Positions 8,324 through 17,342 of a stretch of DNA of 64,000 nt are shown here, in pieces; within the stretch, counting starts at the first letter, position 1, and each line of letters starts with the position of its first letter. Source of the DNA: CAZHNW01 sp942491575 (lineage in GTDB: Bacteria; Spirochaetota; UBA4802; UBA5550). The position numbers and the translations under genes are program-made. Location of the stretch: the NCBI GenBank assembly GCA_942491575.1, contig CALOBT010000025.1, positions 1,488,001 through 1,552,000 of the forward strand, read 5' to 3'. Under the pieces are notes generated by a model, which was not told the origin of the DNA, searched no databases, and worked only from the letters and a program-made list of their open reading frames with translations.

Positions 8324-9499
8324 TTAAACTTTTTCAACAAGAAGGGCTCCGGCATTACCGAAGGCGCCGCATAGAGATGCCATTCCGTATTTCTCATCAC
8401 TGAAATCTGACTTCATGACGTTAAGAAGCGTAACAAGAATCCTCGCACCGGACTGTCCCAGGGGGTGTCCCAGTGCGATGGCTCCTCCCCAGACATTGGT
8501 TCTGTCAAAGGGGGCATTCGCATTATCAAGTTTCAGGTCACGAATACAGGCAAGGGCCTGACTTGCGAAGGCCTCATTCAATTCAATTGGACCGATATCG
8601 TCAGGACCGAGCCCGGTTTTATCAAAAAGTTTTTTAATTGCAGGTATAGGACCGATTCCCATTACCGTGGGATCACATCCCGCAAGAACTCCGTAGCTGT
8701 ACTTGTGAGTATATTCAAGGCCAAGTTCATCCGCCTTCTTTCTGCTCATCATAAGGATCGCACAGGCCCCCTGGGTTAGGGGAGAAGCGGTAGCAGCAGT
8801 CACTACACCGCCCGGTTTGAAAGAGGATATCATGGTTTTCATTTTATCACGGTCCACGGTATCACGGATCCACTGGTCCTTTGTTACTGTGATTTCATTT
8901 CCTTCATCATCATGTCCCTTCACCGGGATTATTTCACCGTCAAATTTTCCCGCGTCTCTCGCCTCTGCAGCCTTCATGTTTGACCATGCAGCCATGTTTT
9001 CCATGTCGTCCCTTGAAATGTCCCACTCGTCGGCCACCTTTTCGGCAGTGGCTCCCATCAGAAGATCAGCCCCATTATAATGCTCGAGAAGTCTCGGGGG
9101 GAAGTTCATGTTAGATCCCATGGGAACCTTCTCCATATCCTCAACACCGGCTGAGATCATAATATCAGCCTCACCGGTCATTATTGCCCGTGCAGCATGC
9201 ATTGTGGCAGACATCCCGGATGGGCACTGATTGGTAAGTGTATTGGAAGGAACTGAATCCGCAAATCCGGAAGCGAGCCAGGCAAGACGCCCTATATCAT
9301 TCTGCATACCCGAAGGATTTGCACATCCCACCATGAGTGCATCCACATCTTCAGGTTTAACCTTGCTGTTTCTTTCAAAGAGTGCCCTGTATACTTCGGT
9401 GAGAAGTTCATCCGGCCTGAGATTTCTGAACCATCCCTTTGCCTTGTGAGCACGGCCATTGGGGGTACGTATTCCGTCAATAAATACACATTCCTGCAT
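8324..9499 (-). CDS. Thiolase (acetyl-CoA acyltransferase)
   Basis: A 391-residue thiolase that cleaves 3-ketoacyl-CoA with CoA in beta-oxidation, or condenses acyl-CoAs in reverse. The nucleophile is C92 in TLTNQCPSGMSATM. The catalytic His lies in GGAIALGHPLGQSGAR. The C-terminal cysteine motif is SLCGAFGNAGALL, where most thiolases have CxGGGxG; the Cys is kept. The N-terminus (RTPNGRAHKAKGWFRNLRPDEL) resembles FadA/FadI-type enzymes. ATG 9499 has AAGGAG upstream; the longer frame to 9520 does not. It follows the acyl-CoA ligase by 24 bp, so ligase and thiolase are probably cotranscribed, under the TetR operators at 12.1 kb. Confidence 0.92.
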   Translation of the reverse strand: MQECVFIDGIRTPNGRAHKAKGWFRNLRPDELLTEVYRALFERNSKVKPEDVDALMVGCANPSGMQNDIGRLAWLASGFADSVPSNTLTNQCPSGMSATMHAARAIMTGEADIMISAGVEDMEKVPMGSNMNFPPRLLEHYNGADLLMGATAEKVADEWDISRDDMENMAAWSNMKAAEARDAGKFDGEIIPVKGHDDEGNEITVTKDQWIRDTVDRDKMKTMISSFKPGGVVTAATASPLTQGACAILMMSRKKADELGLEYTHKYSYGVLAGCDPTVMGIGPIPAIKKLFDKTGLGPDDIGPIELNEAFASQALACIRDLKLDNANAPFDRTNVWGGAIALGHPLGQSGARILVTLLNVMKSDFSDEKYGMASLCGAFGNAGALLVEKV

Positions 9500-9523
9500 T
9501 GTAATTCTCCTTAAAATCAAATA

Positions 9524-11392
9524 TCAATTATCAAGAGTCGCTTCAGCTGCGGCTTTTTCCCGCAGCAGCTTCTTATTTACTTTCTGTACTTCCGTGAGGG
9601 GCATCTCGTCGATAAAAAAGACATGGCGTGGTATCGCATATTTAGCCACCTTCTCTTTCAGCAATTCGATAATTTCATCCTTTGTAATCTTTCCCCTGAA
9701 CTCCTTTACCGGTTGGATGTAGACCGCCACCCGTTCGCTCCCCTCACGACTCGGATCGGGAATTCCAACTGTTGCGGCCACCTCAACCTTCTCGTGTTCG
9801 ATGAGGATATCATCCAGCTCCCTGGAGTAGACCTTATAACCGGATACGATTATCATATCCTTTGTACGGTCCACAATGTAGAAGTAACCCTTATTATCAA
9901 GCCTGACCACATCGCTGGTATGCACAAAGCCCTCTTCATCAAGGCCCCTGCCCGCTTCCGGCCAGTAACCGAGCATCCGCTGCGGTCCCCGCATGATCAT
10001 CTCACCGGTCTTCCCGCCTTTAACTTCCTCCCATGAGAGTTCCCTCAGGGATTCAACATCGAGAAGTTTTATCTCCGTATCAGGAAAAGGAAAACCGATG
10101 GTTCCCCTTTTCTCTCGGCTGGTTCTGACCTTTTTTTTCTTCCTTCCCGTAAGCTTGAAAAGCAGCCCCAGCTGACGTGTAAAAAACCACCCAAAGGCCT
10201 TCGGCCCGATGAGACGTACCAGGCGATTTATTATAAATCCAATCGGAGGCACCCGCAAAAAACTATTGATGATTATAAGGGGCAATCTTCCCCCCAGGAG
10301 CCTTAGAAGAATTGAGGTATTAAGATGGGAAGTTGGGGACATCTCCGAAAGCCCGTACCCTTCCATGATTCCCCCGCCTGACTTTTCCTCGTACTCCTGC
10401 TGAGTGCTGGAAGGAAGAGGTGCTGATCCGGAAATCCCCAGCATACTGATGCCCTTCAGCTCCCGTTTAGAGAGTTCCATAAACTGCGTCGGCACTCCAA
10501 ATTGTATTACCGGGTAGTGTTCCCGAATCATGCGCACCATTGCATCGGTGTCACGTGGTTCCGGTACCAGTACCTGGTTAAAGCCAAAAAGGGTCATGGC
10601 ATGCATAATCACGTGGCCGTAGCTATGAAAGAAGGGAAGTCCAAGGAGTACCGAAAGTCCCCCCCGGGCGACAAGTCCAATCTGCCCCAGTGCGTGTATT
10701 GTCTGGAGAGAATTGGCATTAATATTTCCATGGGTCAGCATACAGCCCTTTGGCAAACCCGTTGTTCCACCGGTAAAAAGAAGCGTCTCAATATCATTTT
10801 CAACATCAAATTCGATATCCGGAGGCTGTGGTGGAGTATTTTTGATCAGGGTAGTCATCCACGCTGTACCCCCTACATCATAATCCTCCTCTTTTCCCGA
10901 CAAATCGACAAGGTTGCTTCCAAAGTCATCCAGCTTGGTAAGGATCATGTATTTGATGCTGCTTCCTTTCAAGAGCCCCTTGATGGTATTTGCATGTTTA
11001 GCCATGCATATTATTACCCGGGGTTCACTTTCGATAAACTTATGCTGTAGAGTATCCGCCGGCTCCAGCTCACTACAGGGGACATGAACCAGTCCTGCCC
11101 TGGAGATTGCATAATCCGCCAGAACATACTGAATGGATGTGGGAAGTATTGTCACCACCCTGTCACCCTTTTTCATTCCCATAACAAAGAGGGCGGTGGC
11201 GAGACGCGCCGCCTTGTCCCTCAACTCGGGATAGGTCATCTTGTAGCTATACTGAATGAGGCCGTTTTTTTTATATTTTGCTGCAGCTTCTTCAAGCATG
11301 TGCCAGACAGATTTATTGCTGTATGGCTCAAGACTTGAAGGTATGCCCAGAAGACGGTATTCCCTTTTCCAGGGGATATTTTTTTTTCCCAT
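9524..11392 (-). CDS. Long-chain fatty acid--CoA ligase (AMP-forming)
   Basis: ANL-superfamily acyl-CoA synthetase of 622 residues that activates fatty acids through an acyl-adenylate. The P-loop-like motif is LLFTGGTTGLPKG (about 205-217), followed by MLTHGN. The adenine-binding motif is EGYGLSEMSP. The hinge and C-terminal motif is YFYIVDRTKDMIIVSGYKVY. The catalytic Lys region near the end reads LTEVQKVNKKLL. An insertion of about 60 residues, basic and partly hydrophobic, sits between SEMSP and the IGFPFPDTEIK segment and may associate with membrane. I chose ATG 11392 (GAGGGG upstream), because the longer frame overlaps the SCP2-like gene. This is the entry step of the beta-oxidation cluster. 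Confidence 0.92.
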   Translation of the reverse strand: MGKKNIPWKREYRLLGIPSSLEPYSNKSVWHMLEEAAAKYKKNGLIQYSYKMTYPELRDKAARLATALFVMGMKKGDRVVTILPTSIQYVLADYAISRAGLVHVPCSELEPADTLQHKFIESEPRVIICMAKHANTIKGLLKGSSIKYMILTKLDDFGSNLVDLSGKEEDYDVGGTAWMTTLIKNTPPQPPDIEFDVENDIETLLFTGGTTGLPKGCMLTHGNINANSLQTIHALGQIGLVARGGLSVLLGLPFFHSYGHVIMHAMTLFGFNQVLVPEPRDTDAMVRMIREHYPVIQFGVPTQFMELSKRELKGISMLGISGSAPLPSSTQQEYEEKSGGGIMEGYGLSEMSPTSHLNTSILLRLLGGRLPLIIINSFLRVPPIGFIINRLVRLIGPKAFGWFFTRQLGLLFKLTGRKKKKVRTSREKRGTIGFPFPDTEIKLLDVESLRELSWEEVKGGKTGEMIMRGPQRMLGYWPEAGRGLDEEGFVHTSDVVRLDNKGYFYIVDRTKDMIIVSGYKVYSRELDDILIEHEKVEVAATVGIPDPSREGSERVAVYIQPVKEFRGKITKDEIIELLKEKVAKYAIPRHVFFIDEMPLTEVQKVNKKLLREKAAAEATLDN

Positions 11393-11486
11393 TGATCTGC
11401 CCCTCTTAAGGAATTTCAGAGAGATACCGGCAAAAAGTCTGCCGGTATCCGCTGATATGAGGTTTCTTTTGAGATATTGCTGATAT

Positions 11487-12059
11487 TTAGGAAAAAAGAG
11501 GCTGTGTTGACATGGCAAATCCCATGTCACCTTCGATTTTCATAGCTCCGGACATAAAAAGATTTACCGGATTAGTTTCTTTATTCATGAGAGCTGTTGT
11601 ATCTGCCGCACTCATTTTAAAAATTGATTTTGGTTCCATTGCGCCGTTCAGAATCGCTTCAACTGTAAAAACAGATCCATCATCATTGGCCACTTCAGCA
11701 ATAAAACTTCCCCGGAGGGTACTTATGGCATTATACTTGGCCCTGTTCAGATCCTGCTGAACACCGAGGATCATATCAAGATTTCCGGTTTCTATCATCT
11801 TTTTCAGATCATCTTCTGAAACCTTCATTCTCAGCATTGCGTTTTCAGTATCTGCCTCTGAGGCCTTAATCTCCTCTCCGTTTGACAGGATATAGCTGTA
11901 AGCATTTGCACCGACTTCAACTACCATACTTATTTCAGTTCCATCAAGTTCAGCCTTGGTATTATTCTCTACCATCACACTTTTAGCTGTGGCAGGCATA
12001 ATTTCCATAAGCAGGTCTTTAATTGAAGTATCCTTTGGGACTTGGGGTAAATTTGACAT
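11487..12059 (-). CDS. SCP2-like sterol/lipid-carrier domain protein
   Basis: A 190-residue protein. The C-terminal half reads as an SCP2-type domain, ending in NPVNLFMSGAMKIEGDMGFAMS, which matches the closing helix-and-strand motif of SCP2 proteins. They bind fatty acyl-CoAs or other lipids and often sit beside acyl-CoA enzymes. No signal peptide, so cytoplasmic. It is the first gene of the minus-strand fatty-acid operon. Two TetR-type operator palindromes lie 33-71 bp upstream of its start, so it is probably repressed when no acyl-CoA ligand is available (inference). Confidence 0.75.
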   Translation of the reverse strand: MSNLPQVPKDTSIKDLLMEIMPATAKSVMVENNTKAELDGTEISMVVEVGANAYSYILSNGEEIKASEADTENAMLRMKVSEDDLKKMIETGNLDMILGVQQDLNRAKYNAISTLRGSFIAEVANDDGSVFTVEAILNGAMEPKSIFKMSAADTTALMNKETNPVNLFMSGAMKIEGDMGFAMSTQPLFS

Positions 12060-12091
12060 TCTTTTTCCTCCTTGAAAAAAATCGTACAGAA

Positions 12092-12130
12092 TACTGACAT
12101 ATCAGTTTCTTCGGTACTGGCATGTCAGTA
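12092..12130. promoter_or_regulatory. Two TetR operator palindromes and -35 box upstream of the SCP2-like gene
   Basis: Site 1 is TACTGAC-AT-ATCAGTT (12092-12107). Site 2 is TACTGGC-AT-GTCAGTA (12115-12130). Both match the dyad TACTGAC-NN-GTCAGTA found in near-perfect form before the acyl-CoA dehydrogenase gene. On the minus strand a TTGACA (12151-12146) lies 15 bp upstream of site 2, so site 2 would cover the -10 region of the leftward promoter, as expected for repression. Confidence 0.7.
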
Positions 12131-12341
12131 TCAATTTCATGCAAATGTCAACTATTTTTTCAAATCTTTTTCCCCTTTGGCCATTTTGCATTTTTTTGTA
12201 TATAAAAATATACACTAATAATAAATGCTTTTCCTTTAGCCTAAAAATTAAATTGACAGAGGGCAACTGCAAATGCTAATAGATTTTTATATACAGATAC
12301 TTGCTAAAGAAAAACAATCAGCACTCATTCCGGGGGAATAT

Positions 12342-12944
12342 ATGTCAAGGGCTGCGGAAACCAGAATTAAAATCCTTGAGCAGGCTAAACGTCTCTATTC
12401 ACAGACAGGCTATTTCGACACCCAGATTTCTGACATTATCAGGGAGGCAAAAATAGGCCGTGGAACCGTTTACCAGTATTTCAAGAATAAAGAGGATATT
12501 TTTCTCACCCTCCTGGAGATATTCTATAAAGAATGGGAACAGGAAAGTTCTACCAACTTCACGATAGAAGAACTCGCCTCCATGTCACCGAAAGAATATC
12601 TGAGGCGGAGAATCGATCAGACTCTGAATTACTTTGCATCAGACAATGACCGGACAAACATTATACTCAGGATTTCCCTCGGACTGGGGGGAGACTTTGA
12701 AATAAGTATTAAAAAAATCGAAAAAAGAATTACCACCATCATCACCAATGACCTGAAACTCGCAATACACAATGGCCATGTTGACAAAGACCTTGATCTT
12801 GACCTGGCGTCTAATTTTATAGCCGGTGCCCTCTTCAGGGTCAGCTACTTCTATTTTGCCAGAAACCGCAGACAGAAACAGTCCCGAAGCCTCGAAGTAA
12901 TGGCAGAAAAAATCACCGAACTCGTTGCATCCGGCATATTTTAA
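12342..12944 (+). CDS. TetR/AcrR-family transcriptional regulator of fatty-acid degradation
   Basis: A 200-residue TetR-family repressor. The N-terminal helix-turn-helix is clear: ILEQAKRLYSQTGYFDTQISDIIREAKIGRGTVYQYFKNKEDIF. The C-terminal part is helical and variable, as usual for the ligand-binding domain. ATG 12342 gives typical TetR length and has GGGGGA upstream; an in-frame ATG at 12273 is the alternative. It lies between two divergent beta-oxidation gene sets, and three copies of one palindrome lie before them. By analogy with FadR/PsrA-type TetR proteins, the inducing ligand is probably a long-chain acyl-CoA; this is inferred. Confidence 0.88.
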   Translation: MSRAAETRIKILEQAKRLYSQTGYFDTQISDIIREAKIGRGTVYQYFKNKEDIFLTLLEIFYKEWEQESSTNFTIEELASMSPKEYLRRRIDQTLNYFASDNDRTNIILRISLGLGGDFEISIKKIEKRITTIITNDLKLAIHNGHVDKDLDLDLASNFIAGALFRVSYFYFARNRRQKQSRSLEVMAEKITELVASGIF

Positions 12945-12985
12945 AAAAAAATCATTGACAAAGCTCCTTTTTTACTGCATTTCGA

Positions 12986-13001
12986 TACTGACGTGTCAGT
13001 A
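12986..13001. promoter_or_regulatory. TetR operator upstream of acyl-CoA dehydrogenase
   Basis: TACTGAC-GT-GTCAGTA is a perfect 7+7 dyad, 29 bp before the ATG of the first dehydrogenase and 26 bp after a TTGACA (12955-12960). It is the best of the three copies in the cluster. The position near the expected transcription start fits repression. Confidence 0.7.
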
Positions 13002-13030
13002 CCAGTCGACACGCAGCACAGGAGGAGACA

Positions 13031-14131
13031 ATGAGTGAAGCACCCCTCTGTTTTTCTCTCTCAGAAGAACAGCAAATTATGAAGGAAACAGCATCTCAGC
13101 TGGTACAGGATATCATTCTCGACAATGCTCACCAGATGGATAAAGAAAAGGCTATACCTGAAGAATATCTGGAAAAGGTGTGGGAACTGGGACTGAGCGT
13201 TTCCCCGATTCCTGAAGAATATGGGGGATACGGTATGGACCCCTCACCGGTACTTAACGCCATCGTACTTGAAGAATTAAGCGCCGGGGATATGGCATTT
13301 GCCATCGCAGCCATGCTCCCGTCAGTTATTATAAATACCCTGCTTGACGCGGGTACCGATGAACAGAAGGCGAAGTTTTTCCCTCCCTATATTTCCGATT
13401 CGTACCAGACAGGAACTGTTGCCCTTAATGAACCCGTTTTTGGTTTTGATGCGGCTGCCCCCAAAACGGAGGCCACCAGATCAGGAGACAGCTATACAAT
13501 AAATGGCACCAAGTGTTTTGTCCCGATGGCAGACCGCGCCATTCACTTCCTGGTGGGCGCCATGACTGAGGATGGCCCCACCCTATTCATTGTAGAAAAG
13601 GGCACTGAGGGAGTAAATATCGGCGATAAGGAAAAAAATCTCGGCATCTACGCCCTTGACAGCTTCAAGGTAAGTTTTGACAACTGCGTAATTCCCGCCG
13701 CAAACAGAATCGGTGACGGAGAAGCCTATGACAGGTTTATTCAAAGAAGCAGGATAGCCATATCCGCTATTGGCACCGGTATTTCAAGAGCCTCTTATGA
13801 ATATGCGAGGGATTACGCAAAGGAACGCCATCAGTTCGGTGAACCTATCGGCACGCGACAGGCGGTTGCCTTCATGATAGCCGAAATGGCTTACGAGGTT
13901 GACGCCATGCGTCTCCTGACTTGGAAGGGCGCCTCCATTCTGGAAAATAACATCGATGCTCACAGGGATTCATACCTCGCAAAACTCTATTGCGGGGATA
14001 TGTCAATGACAATTACAGATTACGGTGTCCAGGTAATGGGGGGTCACGGTTACGTCCGGGATCATCCCGTTGAACGATACTACCGCAATGCCCGTGGTAT
14101 TGCCATTCTCGAAGGCCTCGCTTCGGTATAA
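13031..14131 (+). CDS. Acyl-CoA dehydrogenase, short C-terminus
   Basis: FAD-dependent acyl-CoA dehydrogenase of 366 residues for the first oxidation of beta-oxidation. Landmarks: IPEEYGGYGMDP in the N-terminal helical domain, GTVALNEPVFGFD where the family has the TEPxxGSD flavin-contact motif, KERHQFGEPIGTRQAVAFMIAEM in the C-terminal domain, and VMGGHGYVRDHPVERYYRNAR. The candidate catalytic Glu is in AILEGL, but the protein stops four residues after that Glu. It lacks the usual GTxxIQ...IAR tail that helps bind FAD across the dimer. The next gene, 13 bp downstream, encodes a paralogue that keeps this tail, so the two may form a mixed complex. SD AGGAGGA precedes the ATG. Confidence 0.9.
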   Translation: MSEAPLCFSLSEEQQIMKETASQLVQDIILDNAHQMDKEKAIPEEYLEKVWELGLSVSPIPEEYGGYGMDPSPVLNAIVLEELSAGDMAFAIAAMLPSVIINTLLDAGTDEQKAKFFPPYISDSYQTGTVALNEPVFGFDAAAPKTEATRSGDSYTINGTKCFVPMADRAIHFLVGAMTEDGPTLFIVEKGTEGVNIGDKEKNLGIYALDSFKVSFDNCVIPAANRIGDGEAYDRFIQRSRIAISAIGTGISRASYEYARDYAKERHQFGEPIGTRQAVAFMIAEMAYEVDAMRLLTWKGASILENNIDAHRDSYLAKLYCGDMSMTITDYGVQVMGGHGYVRDHPVERYYRNARGIAILEGLASV

Positions 14132-14144
14132 AGGGAGATAATCA

Positions 14145-15338
14145 ATGATTAACCTAGCAACACCGCAGTATATTGAAAATATGCGCACAAGCCTAAACAG
14201 CCTGGCAAAAAGCGTATTACGCCCGATTGCGAGAAAATATGATGAAGCGGAACATGAATATCCTAAAGAACTGGAGATGTTCCGCTCAATGAAAGTTATG
14301 GGAGGGGCACCGAAAAAGAAGGCGAAATCGGATGATCCCCAGAAGAGTTCAAAACCGAAAAAGGGAGTCAACCTTGGAACGGTTGTTACCATCGAAGAAA
14401 TGTGCTGGGGAGATGCCGCACTGCTTCTATCCCTTCCCAATGCAGGCCTCGGCAACGCAGCCATAGCGGCGGTGGCAACAGAGGAGCAGCTTGCCCGTTT
14501 CGGAGACAAATGGGCCGCCATGGCGATAACCGAGCCGGGTTCAGGGTCTGACTCCGGTTCGATTACAACAACAGCCCGTCTTGACGGTGATCATTATGTA
14601 CTCAATGGCGAAAAAATATTCGTTACCTGTGCAGACCGCTGCGACGTTGTCGTTGTATGGGCTACAGTTGATAAGAGCGCAGGCAAAAACGGCATTAAAT
14701 CATTTATTGTAGATAAGGATACTCCCGGCTTCAAACTGGAAACCCTGGAACATAAACTCGGAATCCGCGCCTCAGATACCGGGACCTTCGTTCTGGATGA
14801 GTGCCGAATTCCCAGGGATAATCTTTTAGGCAGTGCGGAAGTAAAAACAGAAACTGAAGGCTTCAAGGGAGTAATGAAAACCTTCGACAATACCCGTCCC
14901 ATGGTTGCTGCAATGGCCGCCGGTATAGCCAGGGCGGCACTTGATTTCACCAGGGAAAAACTCGAAGAGAATGGCGTAGATCTTTCCTATAATAAAAATC
15001 CCAATAATCTGAGCAGCGTAACAAAAGAATTTTACTCGATGGAGGCGAACCTTGAAGCAATACGTCTCCTGACATGGCGTGCAGCATGGATGGCTGACAA
15101 TGAACAATTTAACAACGTGGAAGCATCCATGTCAAAAGCAAAAGCCGGCCGTTATGCGACTCTGATCACACAAAAATGCTGCGAAATCCTGGGCCCCCTC
15201 GGCTTCAGCAGGGACTACCTTGCCGAGAAATGGATGCGTGACAGCAAAATCATGGATATTTTTGAAGGTACAGGACAGATTCAGCATCTGATTATTGCCA
15301 GAAATGTTCTTGAGCTTTCCAGTAAAGAGCTTAAATAA
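14145..15338 (+). CDS. Acyl-CoA dehydrogenase with lysine-rich insertion
   Basis: Second acyl-CoA dehydrogenase (397 residues). MAITEPGSGSDSGSI is the classical flavin/substrate motif, followed by YVLNGEKIFVTCADRCDVVVV. The C-terminus has ILGPLGFSRDYLAEKWMRD and IMDIFEGTGQIQHLIIARN, with the catalytic Glu in FEGT. Residues about 55-74 hold an unusual basic, low-complexity insertion (APKKKAKSDDPQKSSKPKKG) in the N-terminal helical domain, probably a disordered loop at the surface. It follows the first dehydrogenase by 13 bp in the TetR-controlled plus-strand operon. Confidence 0.92.
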   Translation: MINLATPQYIENMRTSLNSLAKSVLRPIARKYDEAEHEYPKELEMFRSMKVMGGAPKKKAKSDDPQKSSKPKKGVNLGTVVTIEEMCWGDAALLLSLPNAGLGNAAIAAVATEEQLARFGDKWAAMAITEPGSGSDSGSITTTARLDGDHYVLNGEKIFVTCADRCDVVVVWATVDKSAGKNGIKSFIVDKDTPGFKLETLEHKLGIRASDTGTFVLDECRIPRDNLLGSAEVKTETEGFKGVMKTFDNTRPMVAAMAAGIARAALDFTREKLEENGVDLSYNKNPNNLSSVTKEFYSMEANLEAIRLLTWRAAWMADNEQFNNVEASMSKAKAGRYATLITQKCCEILGPLGFSRDYLAEKWMRDSKIMDIFEGTGQIQHLIIARNVLELSSKELK

Positions 15339-15374
15339 TAATTACAGGTAAAACTAAATAAAAGGAGTATCGAT

Positions 15375-16541
15375 ATGAACATCGATGATGTAAAAAAAAT
15401 AGCCATTATCGGTTCTGGCGCAATGGGGCATGGTATTGCCCAGATTTGCGCCATGGCAGGTTATCAGGTCTACATGAAGGACATCAAGCAGGACTTTCTC
15501 GATAACGCTGTCAAAAAAGTAGAAGAATCTCTTCAGTTTCTTGTCGGCAAAGGTAAAATGACACAGTCTGATTCTGACAATATTCTGAATAAACTTCTTG
15601 TAACCACCATGGATACTGCCGAGGCAGTTAACGGAGCTCAAATCGTAATAGAAGCAGTCCCGGAAATTATGGACCTGAAAAAAAAGGTCTTCAAGGAACT
15701 TTCCGATCTTGCTTCAAAGGATGCAATACTTGCAACGAATACTTCTACAATGAGTGTATCCGAAATCGGTTCCGTAATTGAGAACGAAGAAAGATTTGTA
15801 GGAATGCACTTCTTTAATCCCGTAACAAGGATGAAACTGGTTGAAATTATTTTCGGTGCCAACACCTCAGCAGAAACAGCAGAACTTCTCTGCCAGGTAT
15901 CCGAAAAATGCAAAAAGATACCGGTAAAGGTTCTGAAGGATCGTCCCGGCTTCATCGTAAACCGCATCAGTGCCCCCAATCAGGCCCTTCTCAGTGCTAT
16001 ACTTGACGAAGGAAAAATCAAGCCCGAGCAGATAGACAGCAAGATGAAAAAAATGGGCGTCAAAATGGCCCCCTTCGAAACAGCCGATTTCGTTGGCATT
16101 GATGTATTCTGTCACACCCTTGATTATTATGCTGAAACACTTTCCCCGCAGTATAAACCGGGTACGTTTCTGACCGATAAAGTGAAAAGCAATAATCTTG
16201 GCATGAAAACCGGCCAGGGCATCTACAAGTGGGAAAACGGCAAGGCTATAATTGATGATTCTTCCGAAACCGAAGAGATCACCCCGGTACACTTTATGGC
16301 AATCCAGGTTAATGAAGCGGTAAAGGTCTTCAAAGAGGGAATAGCACAATCAACACAGGACATCGATGACGGTGTTAAATACGGCATGAATGCCTTCGCC
16401 GGCCCCTTTGCACTTGCCTCGGGTATGCCGCCTGAACAGCTGACAGATGCACTGAAGTACCTGAAGGAACGATACAATCTTGATTTCCTAGAGCCTGAAC
16501 CGGAAATTATTGACGGTTCCTTTAAAACCATGGGAGCATAG
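15375..16541 (+). CDS. 3-hydroxyacyl-CoA dehydrogenase
   Basis: NAD-dependent 3-hydroxyacyl-CoA dehydrogenase (388 residues), the third step of beta-oxidation. The Rossmann motif is IAIIGSGAMGHGIAQICAMAG at residues 9-29. The catalytic His lies in MHFFNPVTRMKLVEI. The PGFIVNRI segment opens the C-terminal helical domain. It is longer than the 280-residue single-domain enzymes because a second C-terminal 3HCDH domain is present (about 290-375; HFMAIQVNEAVKVFKEGIAQS, YGMNAFAGPFALASGM), so it can self-complete the dimer-like core. AGGAGT precedes the ATG. The enoyl-CoA hydratase gene follows by 9 bp; here the two activities are separate proteins, unlike the FadB fusion. Confidence 0.93.
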   Translation: MNIDDVKKIAIIGSGAMGHGIAQICAMAGYQVYMKDIKQDFLDNAVKKVEESLQFLVGKGKMTQSDSDNILNKLLVTTMDTAEAVNGAQIVIEAVPEIMDLKKKVFKELSDLASKDAILATNTSTMSVSEIGSVIENEERFVGMHFFNPVTRMKLVEIIFGANTSAETAELLCQVSEKCKKIPVKVLKDRPGFIVNRISAPNQALLSAILDEGKIKPEQIDSKMKKMGVKMAPFETADFVGIDVFCHTLDYYAETLSPQYKPGTFLTDKVKSNNLGMKTGQGIYKWENGKAIIDDSSETEEITPVHFMAIQVNEAVKVFKEGIAQSTQDIDDGVKYGMNAFAGPFALASGMPPEQLTDALKYLKERYNLDFLEPEPEIIDGSFKTMGA

Positions 16542-16550
16542 GAGGAAGAC

Positions 16551-17321
16551 ATGGCTGATGAAGTTCTTTTTGAACAGGTAGATGGTATCGGTCTCATTAC
16601 CATTAACAAACCCAAGGCAAATCAGTTAAGCGGAGAAGTATTTGAAAGGATTCGCAAGCTTCTGGACGTCAGCGAGCTTGATAAAAATATTCATTCAATA
16701 ATAATTACCGGCTCAGGTGAAAAGATCTTCAGTGCCGGAGCAGACCTCTCCAGCGGTTTCGGCGACTTTAATGCCGTTGATTTCCTGAAAAGGGGACAGG
16801 ATGTCTGGAATAAAATTGAAGACTACCCTAAACCGGTTATTGCCGCCATGAATGGCCATGCCCTGGGGGGAGGCTTCGAACTTGCCCTCGCCTGCCATTT
16901 CCGCATACTGAAAAAAGGTGCGAGGGTAGGCCTTACTGAAACCAACCTGGGAATAATGCCGGGATACGGGGGAAGTTTAAGGCTCCCGCGTATCATTGGC
17001 AAAGCCCGCGCACTTGAAATGATGCTCCTGGGAGACCAGGTTGAATCTGAAGAGGCCCTTAAAATAGGCCTGGTAAGCCGGGTCTGCGAAGAGGGAACAG
17101 TACTGGATGAGGCAAAGGCCCTTGCTGCAAAATTAAGCAAAAGGCCGCCCCTTTCGGTAAAGGCCATCCTGAAGATAACCGCCCTGGAGGGTTCCGTTTC
17201 AAAGGAACAATACCTCAAAACCGAAAGGGAAGAACTGGCGAAACTCTTCACAACCAAGGATATGATGGAAGGTATGATGGCTTTTGCCCAGAAACGTGAC
17301 GCTAATTTTATTGGAGAATAA
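16551..17321 (+). CDS. Enoyl-CoA hydratase/isomerase family protein
   Basis: Crotonase-fold enzyme of 256 residues that hydrates trans-2-enoyl-CoA. The oxyanion-hole motif is KIFSAGADLSS and AAMNGHALGGGFELALAC (about 98-115). Catalytic-site glutamates are E110 in GGGFEL and E130 in VGLTETNLGIMPGYGG, matching the two Glu of true hydratases. The C-terminus is helical. AGGAGG lies upstream of the ATG. It is the last gene of the plus-strand beta-oxidation operon, followed by a large imperfect inverted repeat. Confidence 0.92.
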   Translation: MADEVLFEQVDGIGLITINKPKANQLSGEVFERIRKLLDVSELDKNIHSIIITGSGEKIFSAGADLSSGFGDFNAVDFLKRGQDVWNKIEDYPKPVIAAMNGHALGGGFELALACHFRILKKGARVGLTETNLGIMPGYGGSLRLPRIIGKARALEMMLLGDQVESEEALKIGLVSRVCEEGTVLDEAKALAAKLSKRPPLSVKAILKITALEGSVSKEQYLKTEREELAKLFTTKDMMEGMMAFAQKRDANFIGE

Positions 17322-17342
17322 AATAATTTGCTTTTCCGCTAT

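Noticed and set aside
10502..11050. 182-residue open frame opposite the acyl-CoA ligase gene
   Set aside because: Antisense shadow of a clear family member; no SD and no recognisable domain.
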